Shown here: positions 12,074 to 23,700 of the stretch, piece after piece
How positions within the stretch are numbered: the stretch's first letter is position 1
Layout: every line of letters starts with the position of its first letter
The notes under the pieces: model-generated
The model's database searches: none
What the model was told of the DNA's origin: nothing
The model's input: the letters and a program-made list of their open reading frames with translations, nothing else
Assembly: GCA_021186555.1 (NCBI GenBank)
Contig: JAJKFL010000011.1
Location: forward strand, 8,394,001 to 8,458,000
Origin: Reticulitermes speratus
Taxonomy: Eukaryota; Arthropoda; Insecta; Blattodea; Rhinotermitidae
Length of the DNA: 64,000 nucleotides
Direction of reading: 5' to 3'
Program-made: the position numbers and the translations under genes

Positions 12074-12944
12074 TGAGTGCATCAATGACTGTACAAGACT
12101 AGAAAGCAATTTACTTTACTAGGGTCGGCAGTCTTTTCATTTTCTCAGTCAAAGAACGCCATTCTTAGATTCAGGCATTTTTTTCCATTCTGCTCGTTTA
12201 TTCTTTCTTGTCAAATAATCATTCAAGACGCCAAAAATAATTGACCAGTAAAATTTATCGATAAATTTTGGAGAATATGAAATCCTCATGTACTTCATGA
12301 ACACATTTATATCTGAAGAAACACAATAGACGGGCATGATTTGTTACATCTGTAAATTCTTCATAGTAACGCGAGACAAGTGCTCTGACATTCACGGGTC
12401 AATGTTTGGTCTCCAATACCTGCTACAATATTTGTCATGCGTGTTATTGGAAACAAAAGTATTTTCAATGACTTCACAGGCTTTATTTTTCAGCATGAAT
12501 TATTCATTTTTTTCAGCAGTTTGATCAAATTTTCTGCAATTATATGCTAATTTCCAGCTTTTGCAATCAGGAGGGAAGCTTTGGAAAATGTTGCTATTGC
12601 CTTTGCACGTTCTTTATCTCATGGACCAGTAAAACGGCTTTCCAATACACTTTTTAAAGCAGTAATTTCTTATAACTTCTTTTGGAAAAATTCATTTGCT
12701 TTATCTTAGGAATATATACTTAATTTCCCACAAGGTCGCATTTTTGCCTATTTTCTCTTCACTTTTCATATAATCATTTCCTTGCTACTTATGCCGTCAC
12801 TTTCCTTCTCATAGTTTCTTCAAATACACATTTTCAAATACAGAGCGAAACAGGAAATTAATTTAATCATAAAACAATGGCACTCACAGCAGATACGAAA
12901 AGAGTGAAAGCAATTTACTGTGCATGCGCAAATACTATGTACGC
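12074..12944. other. intergenic
   Basis: AT-rich with several short chance frames. No motif recognised. Confidence 0.5.
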
Positions 12945-13096
12945 TAATAAATTTATAACCAACTGATACACAATTGAACTACTTTTATTGTAGCGTCCTT
13001 ATTGTTATACGCCCCTACATATAATAAATATAATAAAAGTAGTTCAATTGTGTATCAGTTGGTTACAAAATTTATTAATTCATAAAGATGCACGGT
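12945..13096. repeat. palindrome (about 46-bp arms) followed by TGCACGGT
   Basis: The left arm 12945-12990 and right arm 13031-13077 are near-perfect reverse complements around a 40-bp centre. The right arm carries GTGTATCAGTTGGTTAC, a form of the terminal module shared with the ribozyme elements. Twelve bases after the arm comes TGCACGGT (13089-13096). The direct repeats AATACTATGTACGCTAA (left) and AAACTATGTATGCTAA (right) also flank it. Confidence 0.85.
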
Positions 13097-13219
13097 GATA
13101 CTAATATGAAAACTATGTATGCTAACTGACAGCTCTGTGAATAGCATACACATCCCTAGGCAATATCGTGAGCGAAGCATACAGTAAACCACTCGTCCAA
13201 ATAAACAGATTTTTTAAAT

Positions 13220-13340
13220 TTAAGTCAAAAACCAACAAATGCACAAGATTGTTAGCAGGTATAAAATGTATTTCTTATACCTGCTAATAATCTTGTGCAT
13301 TGGTTGGTTTTTGACTTCAAAATAAGACAAACTGCACGGT
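13220..13340. repeat. palindrome (about 45-bp arms) followed by TGCACGGT
   Basis: The arms 13220-13264 and 13275-13320 match with three differences around a 10-base loop. The right arm contains TTGTGCATTGGTTGGTTTTT, again the shared module. TGCACGGT occurs at 13333-13340, 13 bases past the arm. It lies 140 bp from the preceding palindrome but has different arm sequence outside the module, so it is a separate element, not a duplicate. Confidence 0.87.
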
Positions 13341-13429
13341 ACGTAAAACAAAAAAAATGTTAAGTATTTGAAGTTATATATTGAGTAGTAGACCCCAAAA
13401 ACTTTAAGAATATTGGAAGTTAATTAATT

Positions 13430-13800
13430 CATGCATTCATTCATTCATTCATTTTGTAGTCTGTTTTACGACAGGTCCATAGCCTCTTCCAAAGCAAGTT
13501 CTCCACAGAGCATTTTGTAGTGCATCCTGTTTCAATTTTCATAATTTTCTACATTTCTTAAGGCCATCCAGTAGCTTCTTACGTCTTCTTCCTCGTCGTA
13601 CCGTCACATTTAACCTTCCGTCTATCTTTCCCTCAACAACGTGTTTTAGAAGACAGTTCCTATTCAAGACGTGAGCAATCCCTTTAGCCTTCTATTTATT
13701 TTATGTAAGACAGTTCTCTCATTTGACTCTATGTAATGCTTCTTCATTTCTCACGCAATCTGTCCAACTGATTATTGGAAGTATTGAAGAGAATATTTTT
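13430..13800 (-). pseudogene. 3' end of a LINE reverse-transcriptase gene with (GAAT)n tail
   Basis: Translating the minus strand gives RNCLLKHVVEGKIDGRL, RRGRRRKKLLDGLKKCRK and LWRTCFGRGYGPVVKQTT before a stop, then a (GAAT)n tail at about 13435-13455. The stretch upstream (WTDCVRNEEALHRV) also fits. This C-terminal pattern is common in insect non-LTR endonuclease/reverse-transcriptase proteins, perhaps RTE- or Jockey-related; the clade is uncertain. Several in-frame stops and small indels show it is long dead, and 5' domains are absent. Confidence 0.75.
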
Positions 13801-13834
13801 ATATTTCAACTTAAAAGAAGAAGACAAAAGTAAT

Positions 13835-13888
13835 CTCGCTGCCCCCTAGACGTCAGGTCCGCGGACAACACTTTGAGAACCACCATGT
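13835..13888 (-). mobile_element. possible terminal fragment of a hAT-type DNA transposon
   Basis: The minus strand reads GGTGGTTCTCAAAGTGTTGT followed by CCGCGGACC. That resembles the CAGTGGTTCTCAAAGTG-type termini of hAT elements. No opposite terminus or 8-bp duplication was found, so this is only a suggestion. Confidence 0.3.
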
Positions 13889-14204
13889 GAAGATGAAATG
13901 TTACTGTGGGCTAAAGGGAAAGGGACATTTGATCCAGATCGGAGTCACGTATCATCCATCCGTCTTTCCATAAAGACAGAAAAGGCTTCCGTACATCCAG
14001 CTAAACTCGAGCCTAAACCTTCTTCTGCCACCGACCTCGACATGTCACACTGAAGCCTCTTGTAGCCAGCACGTAGCTCAGCGGAGCACAGCACGAAAAC
14101 GTCACAGTCAGGAAGTCCTGGAACACTTAGTGATTCTCCTCAATGCTTAAATTGGCATATGTCACAAAGTTTTTTTATTAATATTTTGGGCTTTTCGGTC
14201 CTTT

Positions 14205-14272
14205 GAGAACAACGTAATGAGGCTTCGGGTTCCATAAAACGGGTGGAGAAGATTATTTCCTTCCTACCTCAG
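14205..14272 (+). mobile_element. small LINE 3'-end fragment
   Basis: Plus-strand VMRLRVP, stop, NGWRRLFP matches the end of the LINE family seen at 7915, 43005 and 50870 (MNxRVP followed by a stop). It is very short and ends just before the 41-bp satellite. Confidence 0.45.
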
Positions 14273-14291
14273 TGATAAGCAGCTGACCAAG

Positions 14292-15246
14292 AAGTACTGT
14301 GTTTAAAACTTGATGTTATTCATATTAATATTAAGTACTGTGTTTAAAACTTAATGTTATTCATATTAATATTAAGTACTGTGTTTAAAACTTAATGTTA
14401 TTCATATTAATATTAAGTACTCTGTTTAAAACTTAATGTTATTCATATTAATATTAAGTACTGTGTTTAAAACTTAATGCTATTCATATTAATATTAAGT
14501 ACTGTGTTTAAAACTTAATGTTATTCATATTAATATTAAGTACTCTGTTTAAAACTTAATGTTATTCATATTAATATTAAGTACTGTGTTTAAAACTTAA
14601 TGTTATTCATATTAATATTAAGTACTGTGTTTAAAACTTAATGTTATTTATATTAATATTAAGTACTGTGTTTAAAACTTAATGTTATTCATATTAATAT
14701 TAAGTACTGTGTTTAAAACTTAATGTTATTCATATTAATATTAAGTACTCTGTTTAAAACTTAATGTTATTCATATTAATATTAAGTACTGTGTTTAAAA
14801 CTTAATGTTATTCATATTAATATTAAGTACTCTGTTTAAAACTTAATGTTATTCATATTAATATTAAGTACTGTGTTTAAAACTTAATGTTATTCATATT
14901 AATATTAAGTACTGTGTTTAAAACTTAATGTTATTTATATTAATATTAAGTACTGTGTTTAAAACTTAATGTTATTCATATTAATATTAAGTACTGTGTT
15001 TAGAACTTAATATTATTCATATTAATATTAAGTACTCTGTTTAAAACTTAATGTTATTCACATTAATGTTAAGTACTGTGTTTAAAACTTAATGTTATTC
15101 ATATTAATATTAAGTACTGTGTTTAAAACTTAATGTTATTCATATTAATATTAAGTACTGTGTTTAAAACTTAATGTTATTTATATTAATATTAAGTACT
15201 GTGTTTAAAAATTAATGTTACTCATATTAATATTAAGTACTGTGTT
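14292..15246. repeat. 41-bp satellite block, about 23 units
   Basis: The unit runs AAGTACTGTGTTTAAAAC, TTAATGTTATTC, ATATTAATATT. Copies are highly similar. The main variants are ACTCTG for ACTGTG and TTTATAT for TTCATAT; the latter recurs near 14620, 14907 and 15153, spaced seven and six units apart, hinting at segmental amplification. Units are self-complementary in part (ATTAATAT). No open frame persists. Confidence 0.95.
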
Positions 15247-15389
15247 TCTTTAGCAGTATTGTTCCACAATTTTATTCAGGAGGCATATTAAACTTAAGTG
15301 TTGTCAACCCTTTTTGTTTTATCAAACCAGACTACTTATATGTTCCGAATAACACAACTTCAAGAAATAGTTTTTATTCTATTGCAGTC

Positions 15390-15433
15390 ACTACGACGTG
15401 TTTCGGCCTATCTTCTGTCCACCATCAAGTAGT
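15390..15433 (-). ncRNA. hammerhead ribozyme-like motif with 5-bp stem I
   Basis: The minus strand gives ACTAC, TTGATGG, T, stem II (GGAC with GGCC, imperfect), GAAAC, AC, GTC, GTAGT. ACTAC and GTAGT pair fully. GTC is the classical hammerhead cleavage triplet. The first core box has two changes from CTGATGA, so activity is doubtful. It lies about 145 bp past the 41-bp satellite. Confidence 0.45.
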
Positions 15434-18028
15434 TGATTTACAATTGCATAAAAGGAACTGTTCGGTACAGGCCTCTCCTTCACATCTAGTGTGTACAATG
15501 AAAGATTATTCCAAATAATGGAATAATAATGTAATGATTAAAATTAGTTAAAATAAGAGTATTTAACTACTTTCATAAACATTTTAGCTAATGGCATTCA
15601 TGAATGTCTTGGAAACGTTTTATGTTTACAATTAAACCTAAATAAAAATCAAATAAACGACAGATCCACATTGACTTATAAAAACACTTTTGAAATTGTA
15701 GTTCAATATAAACAACCTAGATAGCATAACCATACTTCTTTGCCTCTCCTCACGAATAACTCCACTCAGTAGTGGTTAAGATGTCTGACGTGTCACAACT
15801 GGCATAATATACACGTACGTTTTACGTTTGGTTTAGTAGCAGCACGAAGAGTTTGATGTTATTAAAATCTACATGTTACCGTTCAACTTATAATAACTTT
15901 CATGACAGAATTAAAATTAAGATAGTTTGTATTGAAAAATAATTTGACAATTTATTCTAAATTTTGTATAATACTTACTAGATATTTAATGACTGTGCAA
16001 TGAAGTCAATTTCTTTATGGCATTTTGTTTACAGTAACAAGAACTTGTATCATGTAATTCGATCATTACGTAAATATGAAATCAGATTCCTAGCATACAG
16101 CTATAAGGTCAACAAATTATATGCAGTGATACAGGGGGTTTAAAAATAAATCTGAAGCATGTCCGTACTAAATTCAGTGATGATTTGTATTTCATGAAAC
16201 TATAAATGTAAGTCACTAGTTGATACACAAATATGTAACTAAATTTATTTAGTATGCATTTAATTCGATACCAAATTTGGCCTTTCTTGTATTATGTTTA
16301 CATTCTTATACTACAATTAAGTTCTGTTTATAAGCCAGCCACGCGATTCGTATCCACCACACACCTGCACACCACTTAGAGTTTATGTTCTTCGATCTAC
16401 AGGAAAAGCTTTAAAGATTTAATAAAAAATTCTGGTGTCTTCTAACATTTTTCAGGATTTAAGTTCCGGATAAAGTATATAGAGCATTAGCGCTCTTGTT
16501 GTGGAAATTGGAAATTGGAAATTCCGTACTTTTCCATGATTTTGGATATCGGTGTGCATGCTACCACAACTATATGTATGTTGTGTTCATTATGCCTTTA
16601 ATGACTTACAGTTGTGTAAGATAGCTGAAAGCAATGTATGTGAAATAGGCACAAGAGCAGTGTTATCTTGATACCTACTATGGCCAATATTGCGTCTCGC
16701 ATGTATAAATTCCTCTAGTGACTAACGCTCGCAGCGAAAATTACGCAAGTAATCAACCTAGTAGTTACTGCTGCGTCGTGAAGCTTCTAGAAATTAAAGT
16801 CTGGAGATATTCCTTGTTATTCAGGACCCTTACTTGGCAGCTATCCAACTAATAACGACTTTACGCAATGTACTGCGTGATAAAGTGAATGTGGTCGGAC
16901 GTTTCGGTTAATCTAAGAACAAATACACACCTACTTCACGCTGCAAATAAATAAAGACTAAATTTACTCTATCAAAACAATTGTGCTTTCACGGGTACTT
17001 AGAAAAAATCAAGATACTGTTTCGAATGGGCATTTTTATAACACAAATTTGCACAAGGTTTCCAAAAAATCTAGGAACAATCTCAAAATCCTTGGCGCCA
17101 GGAGGGTGACATGAAGCAAGTTTTATCCTGGGGACCCGCAAATATTAGGAGCTACCTTATGAAATTTAGAGGCCAAGGCGACCTGCACCCCTTTCATAAC
17201 CTACTAAAATTTACTGAAACTACAAACTGCTCCTTATCACAAGTGAAGGTGTTTAAATCTTGCAATTTATAATCAATTTAATGCTTTCACTATGACATGG
17301 AGCTGATGTCGAACTGCGGGCTGTAGATTGAGAAATCGTGTTTCGTTTTCCGGCAGGGGTAAGACATATTTTCTCCCTTGTAAAGAGTCCATAATATTCC
17401 TGGGCTCCCTGAATCTTCTGATAAAATTGATACCTGTTTAAAGTGGTCGGGATATGAAGCTGAAAACTAATTTTTGTTTAGTGCTAAGATTATGAATGCG
17501 TGAACTATTCCTCCACTCTCCCATACCTGTTCATAGTGTGGTGCAAAATTATACACACCAAAGTCAGACCCAAACACGGGATCGATACATTAAAAATACA
17601 ATTGGTTTTATTTCTACTGTTAACGGAATTATTATCGGTGTTGGAATGCTGCAATAAATTTCACAAAATTACGTTTTTAACTAAATTTCAGGATGTTATG
17701 AGTTATTCAAAATAAATAGTCCTAGAACAATGTGTGCTAAATTATAAACTTTTAAATCGCTAAGAACATTTTAATGTTTCAAGACACTCTAAGACACTGT
17801 AGTTATCAAATCTTATAAACCAACTTCACTCTTACTCCAACTTCTGGCAAAAAATTTTCCTCGTAAATCTTACTGATTTTGGTACATAAACCTGACCTCT
17901 GTGATCACCACATCTCCCAACTATTGACTACGTCCTGTGGGGCACATGAAGGCAAGGCATGGTGTACCAGCTAAAATCTCAGGCAGAAACAATCTTACGG
18001 CGAATCGTAAATTTTGCTGAGGGGAAAT
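15434..18028. other. intergenic, possible old SINE remnant near 17310-17420
   Basis: No gene seen. A triple GGAAATT repeat lies at about 16503-16526. At 17310-17420 the plus strand has CCGGCAGGGGTAAGACAT and AGTCCATAATATTCC, which resemble part of SINE-G, but the promoter boxes are too decayed to be sure. Confidence 0.45.
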
Positions 18029-20028
18029 AATTAAATCTCAGACAGGCAACAGATTGTATTGAGATGTATTGTATTGTATTGTATGTATTGATTGTATTGT
18101 ATTGAGAGTTAGTCTTGAAGAATAATCAGTTTAACATGAATGAAAGTTTATGATTAAATATCAGACAGACAACAGATTTTATTGAGACGTGTAGAACCGT
18201 GCATACAGAAGAGTGGAGTTAGTCTTGAAGAATAATCAGTGTAACATGAATGAAAATTTATGATTAAACATCAGACAGGCAACAGATTATATAGAGATGT
18301 GTAGAACTGTGCATACAGAAGGGTGGAGGTAGTCTTGAAGAATAATCAGTGTAACATGAATGAAAATTTATGATTAAATATCAGACAGACAACAGATTAT
18401 ATAGGGATGTGTAGAACTGTGCATACAGAAGGGTGGATGTAGTCTTGAAGAATAATCAGTGTAACATGAATGAAAATTTATGATTAAATATCAGACAGGC
18501 AACAGATTATGTAGAAATGTGTAGAACTGTGCATACAGAAGGATGGAGGTAGTCTTGAAGAATAATCAGTGTAACATGAATGAAAATTTATGATTAAATA
18601 TCAGACAGACAACAGATTATATAGAGATGTGTAGAACTGTGCATACAGAAGGGTGGATGTAGTCTTGAAGAATAATCAGTGTAACATGGATGAAAATTTA
18701 TGATTAAATATCAGACAGGCAACAGATTGTATTGAGATGTGTAGAACTGTGTGCATACAGAAGGGTGGATGTAGTCTTGAAGAATAATCAGTGTAACATG
18801 GATGAAAATTTGTGATTAAATATCAGACAGGCAACACATTTTATTGAGATGTGTAGAACTGTGCATACAGAAGGGTGGATATAGTCTTGAAGAATAATCA
18901 GTGTAACATGGATGAAAATTTGTCACTAAATATCAGACAGGCAACCAATTTTATTGAGATGTGTAGAACTGTGCATACAGAAGGGTGGATGTAGTCTTGA
19001 AGAATAATCAGTGTAACATGGATGAAAATTTATGATTAAATATCAGACAGGCAACAGATTGTATTGAGATGTGTAGAACTGTGTGCATACAGAAGGGTGG
19101 ATGTAGTCTTGAAGAATAATCAGTGTAACATGGATGAAAATTTGTGATTAAATATCAGACAGGCAACAGATTGTATTGAGATGTGTAGAACTGTGCACAC
19201 AGAAGGGTGGAGTTAGTCTTGAAGAATAATCAGTGTAACATGAATGAAAATTTATGATTAAATATCAGACAGGCAACAGACTGTATTGAGATGTGTAGAA
19301 CTGTGCATACAGAAGGGTGGAGGTAGTCTTGAAAAATAATCAGTGTAACATGGATGAAAATTTATGATTAAATATCAGACAGGCAACCAATTTTATTGAG
19401 ATGTGTAGAACTGTGCATACAGAAGGGTGGATGTAGTCTTGAGGAATAATCAGTGTAACGTGGATGAAAATTTTTGATTAAATATCAGACAGGCAACAGA
19501 TTATATAGAGATGTGTAAACTGTGCATACAGAAGGGTGGATGTAGTCTTGAAGAATAATCAGTGTAACATGGATGAAAATTTGTGATTAAATATCAGACA
19601 GACAACAGATTATATTGAGATGTGTAGAACTGTGCATACAGAAGGGTGGAGGTAGTCTTGAAGAATAATCAGTGTAACATGTATGAAAATTTGTGATTAA
19701 ATATCAGACAGGCAACATATTATATAGAGATGTGTAGAACTGTGTGCATACAGAAGGGTGGATGTAGTCTTGAAGAATAATCAGTGTAACATGGATGAAA
19801 ATTTGTGATTAAATATCAGACAGGCAACAGATTGTATTGAGATGTGTAGAACTGTGCATACAGAAGGGTGGAGGTAGTCTTGAAGAATAATCAGTGTAAC
19901 ATGGATGAAGATTTGTGATTAAATATCAGACAGGCAACCAATTGTATTGAGATGTGTAGAACTGTGCATACAGAAGGGTGGATGTAGTCTTGAAGAATAA
20001 TCAGTGTAACATGGATGAAAATTTATGT
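18029..20028. repeat. 110-bp satellite block, about 18 units
   Basis: The unit begins ATTAAATATCAGACAGGCAA and contains TGTGTAGAACTGTGCATACA, GAAGGGTGGATGTAGTCTTG and AAGAATAATCAGTGTAACAT. Successive starts are 110 bp apart (18152, 18262, 18372); units with GTGTGCATAC are 112 bp. The first unit is interrupted by a (GTATT)n expansion at about 18057-18105. The last unit breaks off at TTTATGTTC. Frames are interrupted in every unit. Confidence 0.95.
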
Positions 20029-20521
20029 TCTTTGATATTGTCTAATCAAGACTGATATTATTTTTACATGTTGTAACGTAACCACTTTTCTTAATTTAAC
20101 TAAATCTGTAATGTAAAAAAAATCGACAATTTCATTTTGTGGTATTGTCAGATAAAATATTTTTATGTCGTACATAGAGTAGTCAAGACTTAATTGCTGC
20201 TTTTGTTTTTTTGTGTTATCGTGTACATGTTGTACAGTGGGTTAAGACAATGGATATTTTATGGTGTTATATGACATCTTTTTTATATGTACTTATATTA
20301 TAATATAATCTACGTATTTTAAATTTTTCGGTTTCACACATGTGCATACCTTAAGATGATCACAGCAGTGTGAATGTTGATAACGGGCATAAAGTTGATA
20401 TAGCACTTTTTCTCAAAATGGCTCATGCAATAGCATCCTGAAGTTTGGCACTTCTTATGTGGAATATTCCACATATAATTCAAAATCTATTTCGCCGTTA
20501 CAAATAATCACTAAGTAAAGA
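20029..20521. other. intergenic
   Basis: AT-rich, nothing recognised. Confidence 0.5.
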
Positions 20522-20807
20522 TAACTAACACCAGTCGCGGTGGCCGCTCGATCTAACTCGTGGGATTGCGGCCTTTCGCTTCCTAGGATTTCTGGTTCGA
20601 ATCCCGCCGGGTGCAAGGATGTCTCCCTCTTGTGAGTGTTGTGTGTTGTCACGTAGAGGACTCTGCGCCGGACCGATTCCTCGTCCAAAGGAGTCCTACC
20701 AAGTATATATGTGTGTGTCATTGAGTGTGATCAGGAGCAACAATAACCCTCTACACCTACAATGATTAGGCAGACAGGGTCAAGACTAAGAAAGAAAGAA
20801 AGAATAA
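20522..20807 (+). mobile_element. SINE-D, subtype with (AAAG)n tail
   Basis: The head is tRNA-like (GGTGGCCGCTCGATCTAAC, B box GGTTCGAATCCC). The body has CTCTTGTGAGTGTTGTGTG, CCAAAGGAGTCCTACC and TGAGTGTGATC. The 3' end is AGACTAAGAAAGAAAGAAAG. The A-box layout resembles class II (Ser/Leu-type) tRNAs. No exact target-site duplication found. Confidence 0.85.
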
Positions 20808-22080
20808 TAACAAGCAAGTGAAAATAAAAAGTCCTATGTTTTATACAGGAGGAAATAACTGCTAAATTAACACTTCCATACATGGGAAGGAATCAATGCC
20901 AATTACTTTTGTCTACCTTTTACCAAGATAGATGTCCTGGTAACGTGACAGAGTGATTAATGTCATAATCACAAACAAACACTTTAGCTACAGGTTAATT
21001 CAGTACAAGCTCCTTTGCTCCATCCAAAGTTACAGCAGTATGATTGTGAGAGGCAAAGTTGTACTGCCTCGCACTGCCATGGGATTTTCCTGAACACTGT
21101 TTTCTCTTTGAAGATAGAGGCAATGGATTATTAATGATTACAGAGGAATGCTCGAATGTGTCAGGGAGAATCGGAAGATACAATCGCTCTACTTTCTCGT
21201 GATAAACCCGAATTAATCGAAGTGAAACCTACCCCACAACCTCCTTCTACGACCGCAAGTCACGTATGCGTCATCGAGAATAGAACTCCGGTAGGCTAGG
21301 TGGGAGCCAAGTGTTATGTACACTTACTGATGGCATCCCAAAATAATTTTTTTCTTGGTGTCACATGAATGACATGTGACACCATCGAGACGGTAATGCA
21401 ATAAGCCACCAAGAACAACAAAATTTTTCCTCAAATTGCAGTGCACACTTTGCTCTGCGACAAAGCTGCCCTTGTAATTCTCTTTGGATTTCTCTGATGC
21501 TGCAGACGAAATCCATGTTATTAACTAAAACAGACCTCAGTTGCTTCTTCTTGCTATCCCTCCTGATTTCCCATCCATCACAGGACGCTGCCCATCTGGC
21601 TCTGCATCGCCTTCTTTGGATATAGTCTGCTCATATGAATCTCCCCCTTATAACATTTCTTGTTTGTGGCTGCAGCAGAAGACGCAACACGCACATCCAT
21701 CTCTCCCTATGTGATGCGTATGTGTACCCACTCGCTTCCATAATGGAAGAGAGTAGACGGGTGCTAGGAATTTCAATTAGGTCATCAAAAACAATTCCTG
21801 AAATATGCCACCACCTTCCGGAAGCCAAATTTATCATTTGACAAATCACCTTGCTATGGATGTGGTAGACCTAATTTTGTACACAGAAAGTTATGAGAAA
21901 AAATTTAGGTTTATCTTAAAGCATAAAAATATTGTAATTGGGAAGAAACAAGCATGGGAAAATTTATGACTTTTTCATTCCATACTTTTTGGAATGGCTA
22001 ATAAGAATTATATAAGAACAGTAACCTTAAATTTAAAGTCCCATTACGTCCATAATTTTCACTATAACTAATTGCCAATA
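20808..22080. other. intergenic with one short perfect hairpin
   Basis: No gene seen. TGGTGTCACATG (21356-21367) and CATGTGACACCA (21373-21384) form a 12-bp perfect stem with a 5-base loop; its role is unknown. Confidence 0.5.
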
Positions 22081-22352
22081 AAGTACTTTTCTTTCTTTCT
22101 TAGTCTGACATCTTCTATCTAATCATTGTTGGTGCAGATGTTTATTGTTGCACGTGATCACACTCAGACACACCACACTCGGTAGGACTCCTCTGGACGA
22201 GGGATCGGTCCGTCGCAGAGACCTGTACCTGACAACACACAACATTCACAAGAGACAGACATCCATGCCATCAGCGGGATTCGAACTCGCAATCCCAGCA
22301 AGCGAGCGGCCGCAGACCTACGCCTTAAACCGCGCGGCCAGTGCGATCGGCT
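22081..22352 (-). mobile_element. SINE-D, subtype with (AAAG)n tail
   Basis: Inverted relative to the copy at 20522. The head on the minus strand is at the right end (GGCCGCGCGGTTTAAGGCG, B box GTTCGAATCCCG). The body has GGAGTCCTACCGAGTGTGG and TGAGTGTGATCACG. The tail, CTAAGAAAGAAAGAAAAG on the minus strand, is at the left end. Same 3' subtype as 20522. Confidence 0.87.
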
Positions 22353-22379
22353 TAAATTACATGTGTCAATTATAACACA

Positions 22380-23062
22380 CTGATAGTTGTTACTGTGGCC
22401 ATGTAGGTAAAGAAGATGTCACAATGTGGCTCGTGCTTTTGTAAGGTGTGGATGTTTTTGTAATGTGTGTACGGTGTTCTAATGTATGTACTTGTATTTA
22501 CTGTATGTATTTTGTTTTGTAATTGTGTATAGTTTGTTTTGTATTGTTATTTTTATGTATATTTATATGTCCATTTGTATTGTGTGTACTAGTGTAAGGA
22601 CTACTGCCACCGGGTGAAAACATTTGTATTGTGTGTACTAGTGTAAGGACTACTGCCACCGGGTGAAAACATTTGTATTGTGTGTACTAGTGTAAGGACT
22701 ACTGCCACCGGGTGAAAACATTTGTATTGTGTGTACTAGTAAGGATACTGCCACGGGTGAAAACATTTGTATTGTGTGTACTAGTGTAAGACTACTGCCA
22801 CTGGTGAAAACATTGTATGTGTGTACTAGTTAAGGACTACTGCCACTGGATAAACATTTGTATTGTGTTATAGTGTAAGGACTACTGCCACCGGTAAAAC
22901 ATTTGTATTGCGTGTACTAGTGTAAGACTACTGCACGTGAAAACATTTGTATTGTGTGTACTAGTTAAGGACTACTGCCACCGGTGAAACATTTGTATGT
23001 GTGTACTATGTAAGGACTACTGCACGGTGAAACCCAATGCAGTAATAATAATAATATAATGT
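22380..23062 (+). mobile_element. LINE-like 3' UTR with internal array and (TAA)n tail
   Basis: A T/G-rich non-coding stretch (22430-22571) leads into a 49-bp tandem array, then CCCAATGCAGTAATAATAAT. A T/G-rich UTR followed by a short trinucleotide tail is common for insect LINE 3' ends. There is no coding remnant, so the assignment is tentative. Confidence 0.35.
22572..23034. repeat. 49-bp tandem array, about 9.5 units
   Basis: The unit starts CATTTGTATTGTGTGTACTA and includes AAGGACTACTGCCACCGGG. The first three units are identical and 49 bp long. Later units have many single-base losses (CTAGTAAGGATACTGCC, ACATTGTATGTGTG), nearly all deletions rather than substitutions. Confidence 0.93.
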
Positions 23063-23477
23063 ATATAATTGAAGTCCCACACGTAATTTAGTGGCATCAT
23101 GAAGGCCCTTCCCATAGTTCATGTGTGATTTAATACAACTTTTAACTTAACTTATCTTATGCTTATATAAAATTGAATTTAATATTTTAAGCTTCTACGG
23201 TTCAATAGTTTTTGCTGCCGAAGTGCAAAGAGTCGTTTATCATATTCTTATTTGAAGTCGTACAGAAATATTGACTTAACAGTCTTTCAACATTTTCCAC
23301 TATTTTTGTACCATATTATCAAACAACGTGAGCTGGACGGAAAATACAGGATATATTGAGAAAGTAATAAATGTCTACAAAATTTTAATCGGAAGTTCTT
23401 AAGGGAAGAAAGAGTTCAATTTGACGAGTGAGAAATGTGTGTGTAGGTAATAATATTAAAATGAATACGATTTAAGT
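23063..23477. other. intergenic
   Basis: Nothing recognised. Confidence 0.5.
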
Positions 23478-23700
23478 AGGCCTATGGCCGTGACATGTTC
23501 CAGACTGTTAGTCGTCAGTCCCTCACCGCAAATCCAAGGCCAGCCTATGTGGAATTGGTGGACAAAGTGGCTCTGGGACAGGTTTTCCTCCGAGTGCTTC
23601 TCTTTTCCCTGTCCATATCTTCCACCCAACACTCCATGTTCATTCATTCAACAATCACCAACGCTACATAAACCCAGTATTAAAAGCGTCATTAAATAAC
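23478..23700 (+). mobile_element. degraded SINE-C relative
   Basis: GTGGACAAAGTGGCTCTGGG and ACAGGTTTTCCTCCGAG match the SINE-C body, but the head is decayed (GACTGTTAGTCGTCAGTCCC, no clean B box). The 3' part differs, ending GCGTCATTAAATAACACA, so it is probably a separate SINE-C subtype. Confidence 0.65.

Noticed and set aside
14292-20028. CRISPR array
   Set aside because: Whole units repeat with no unique spacers, and the sequence is clearly eukaryotic.
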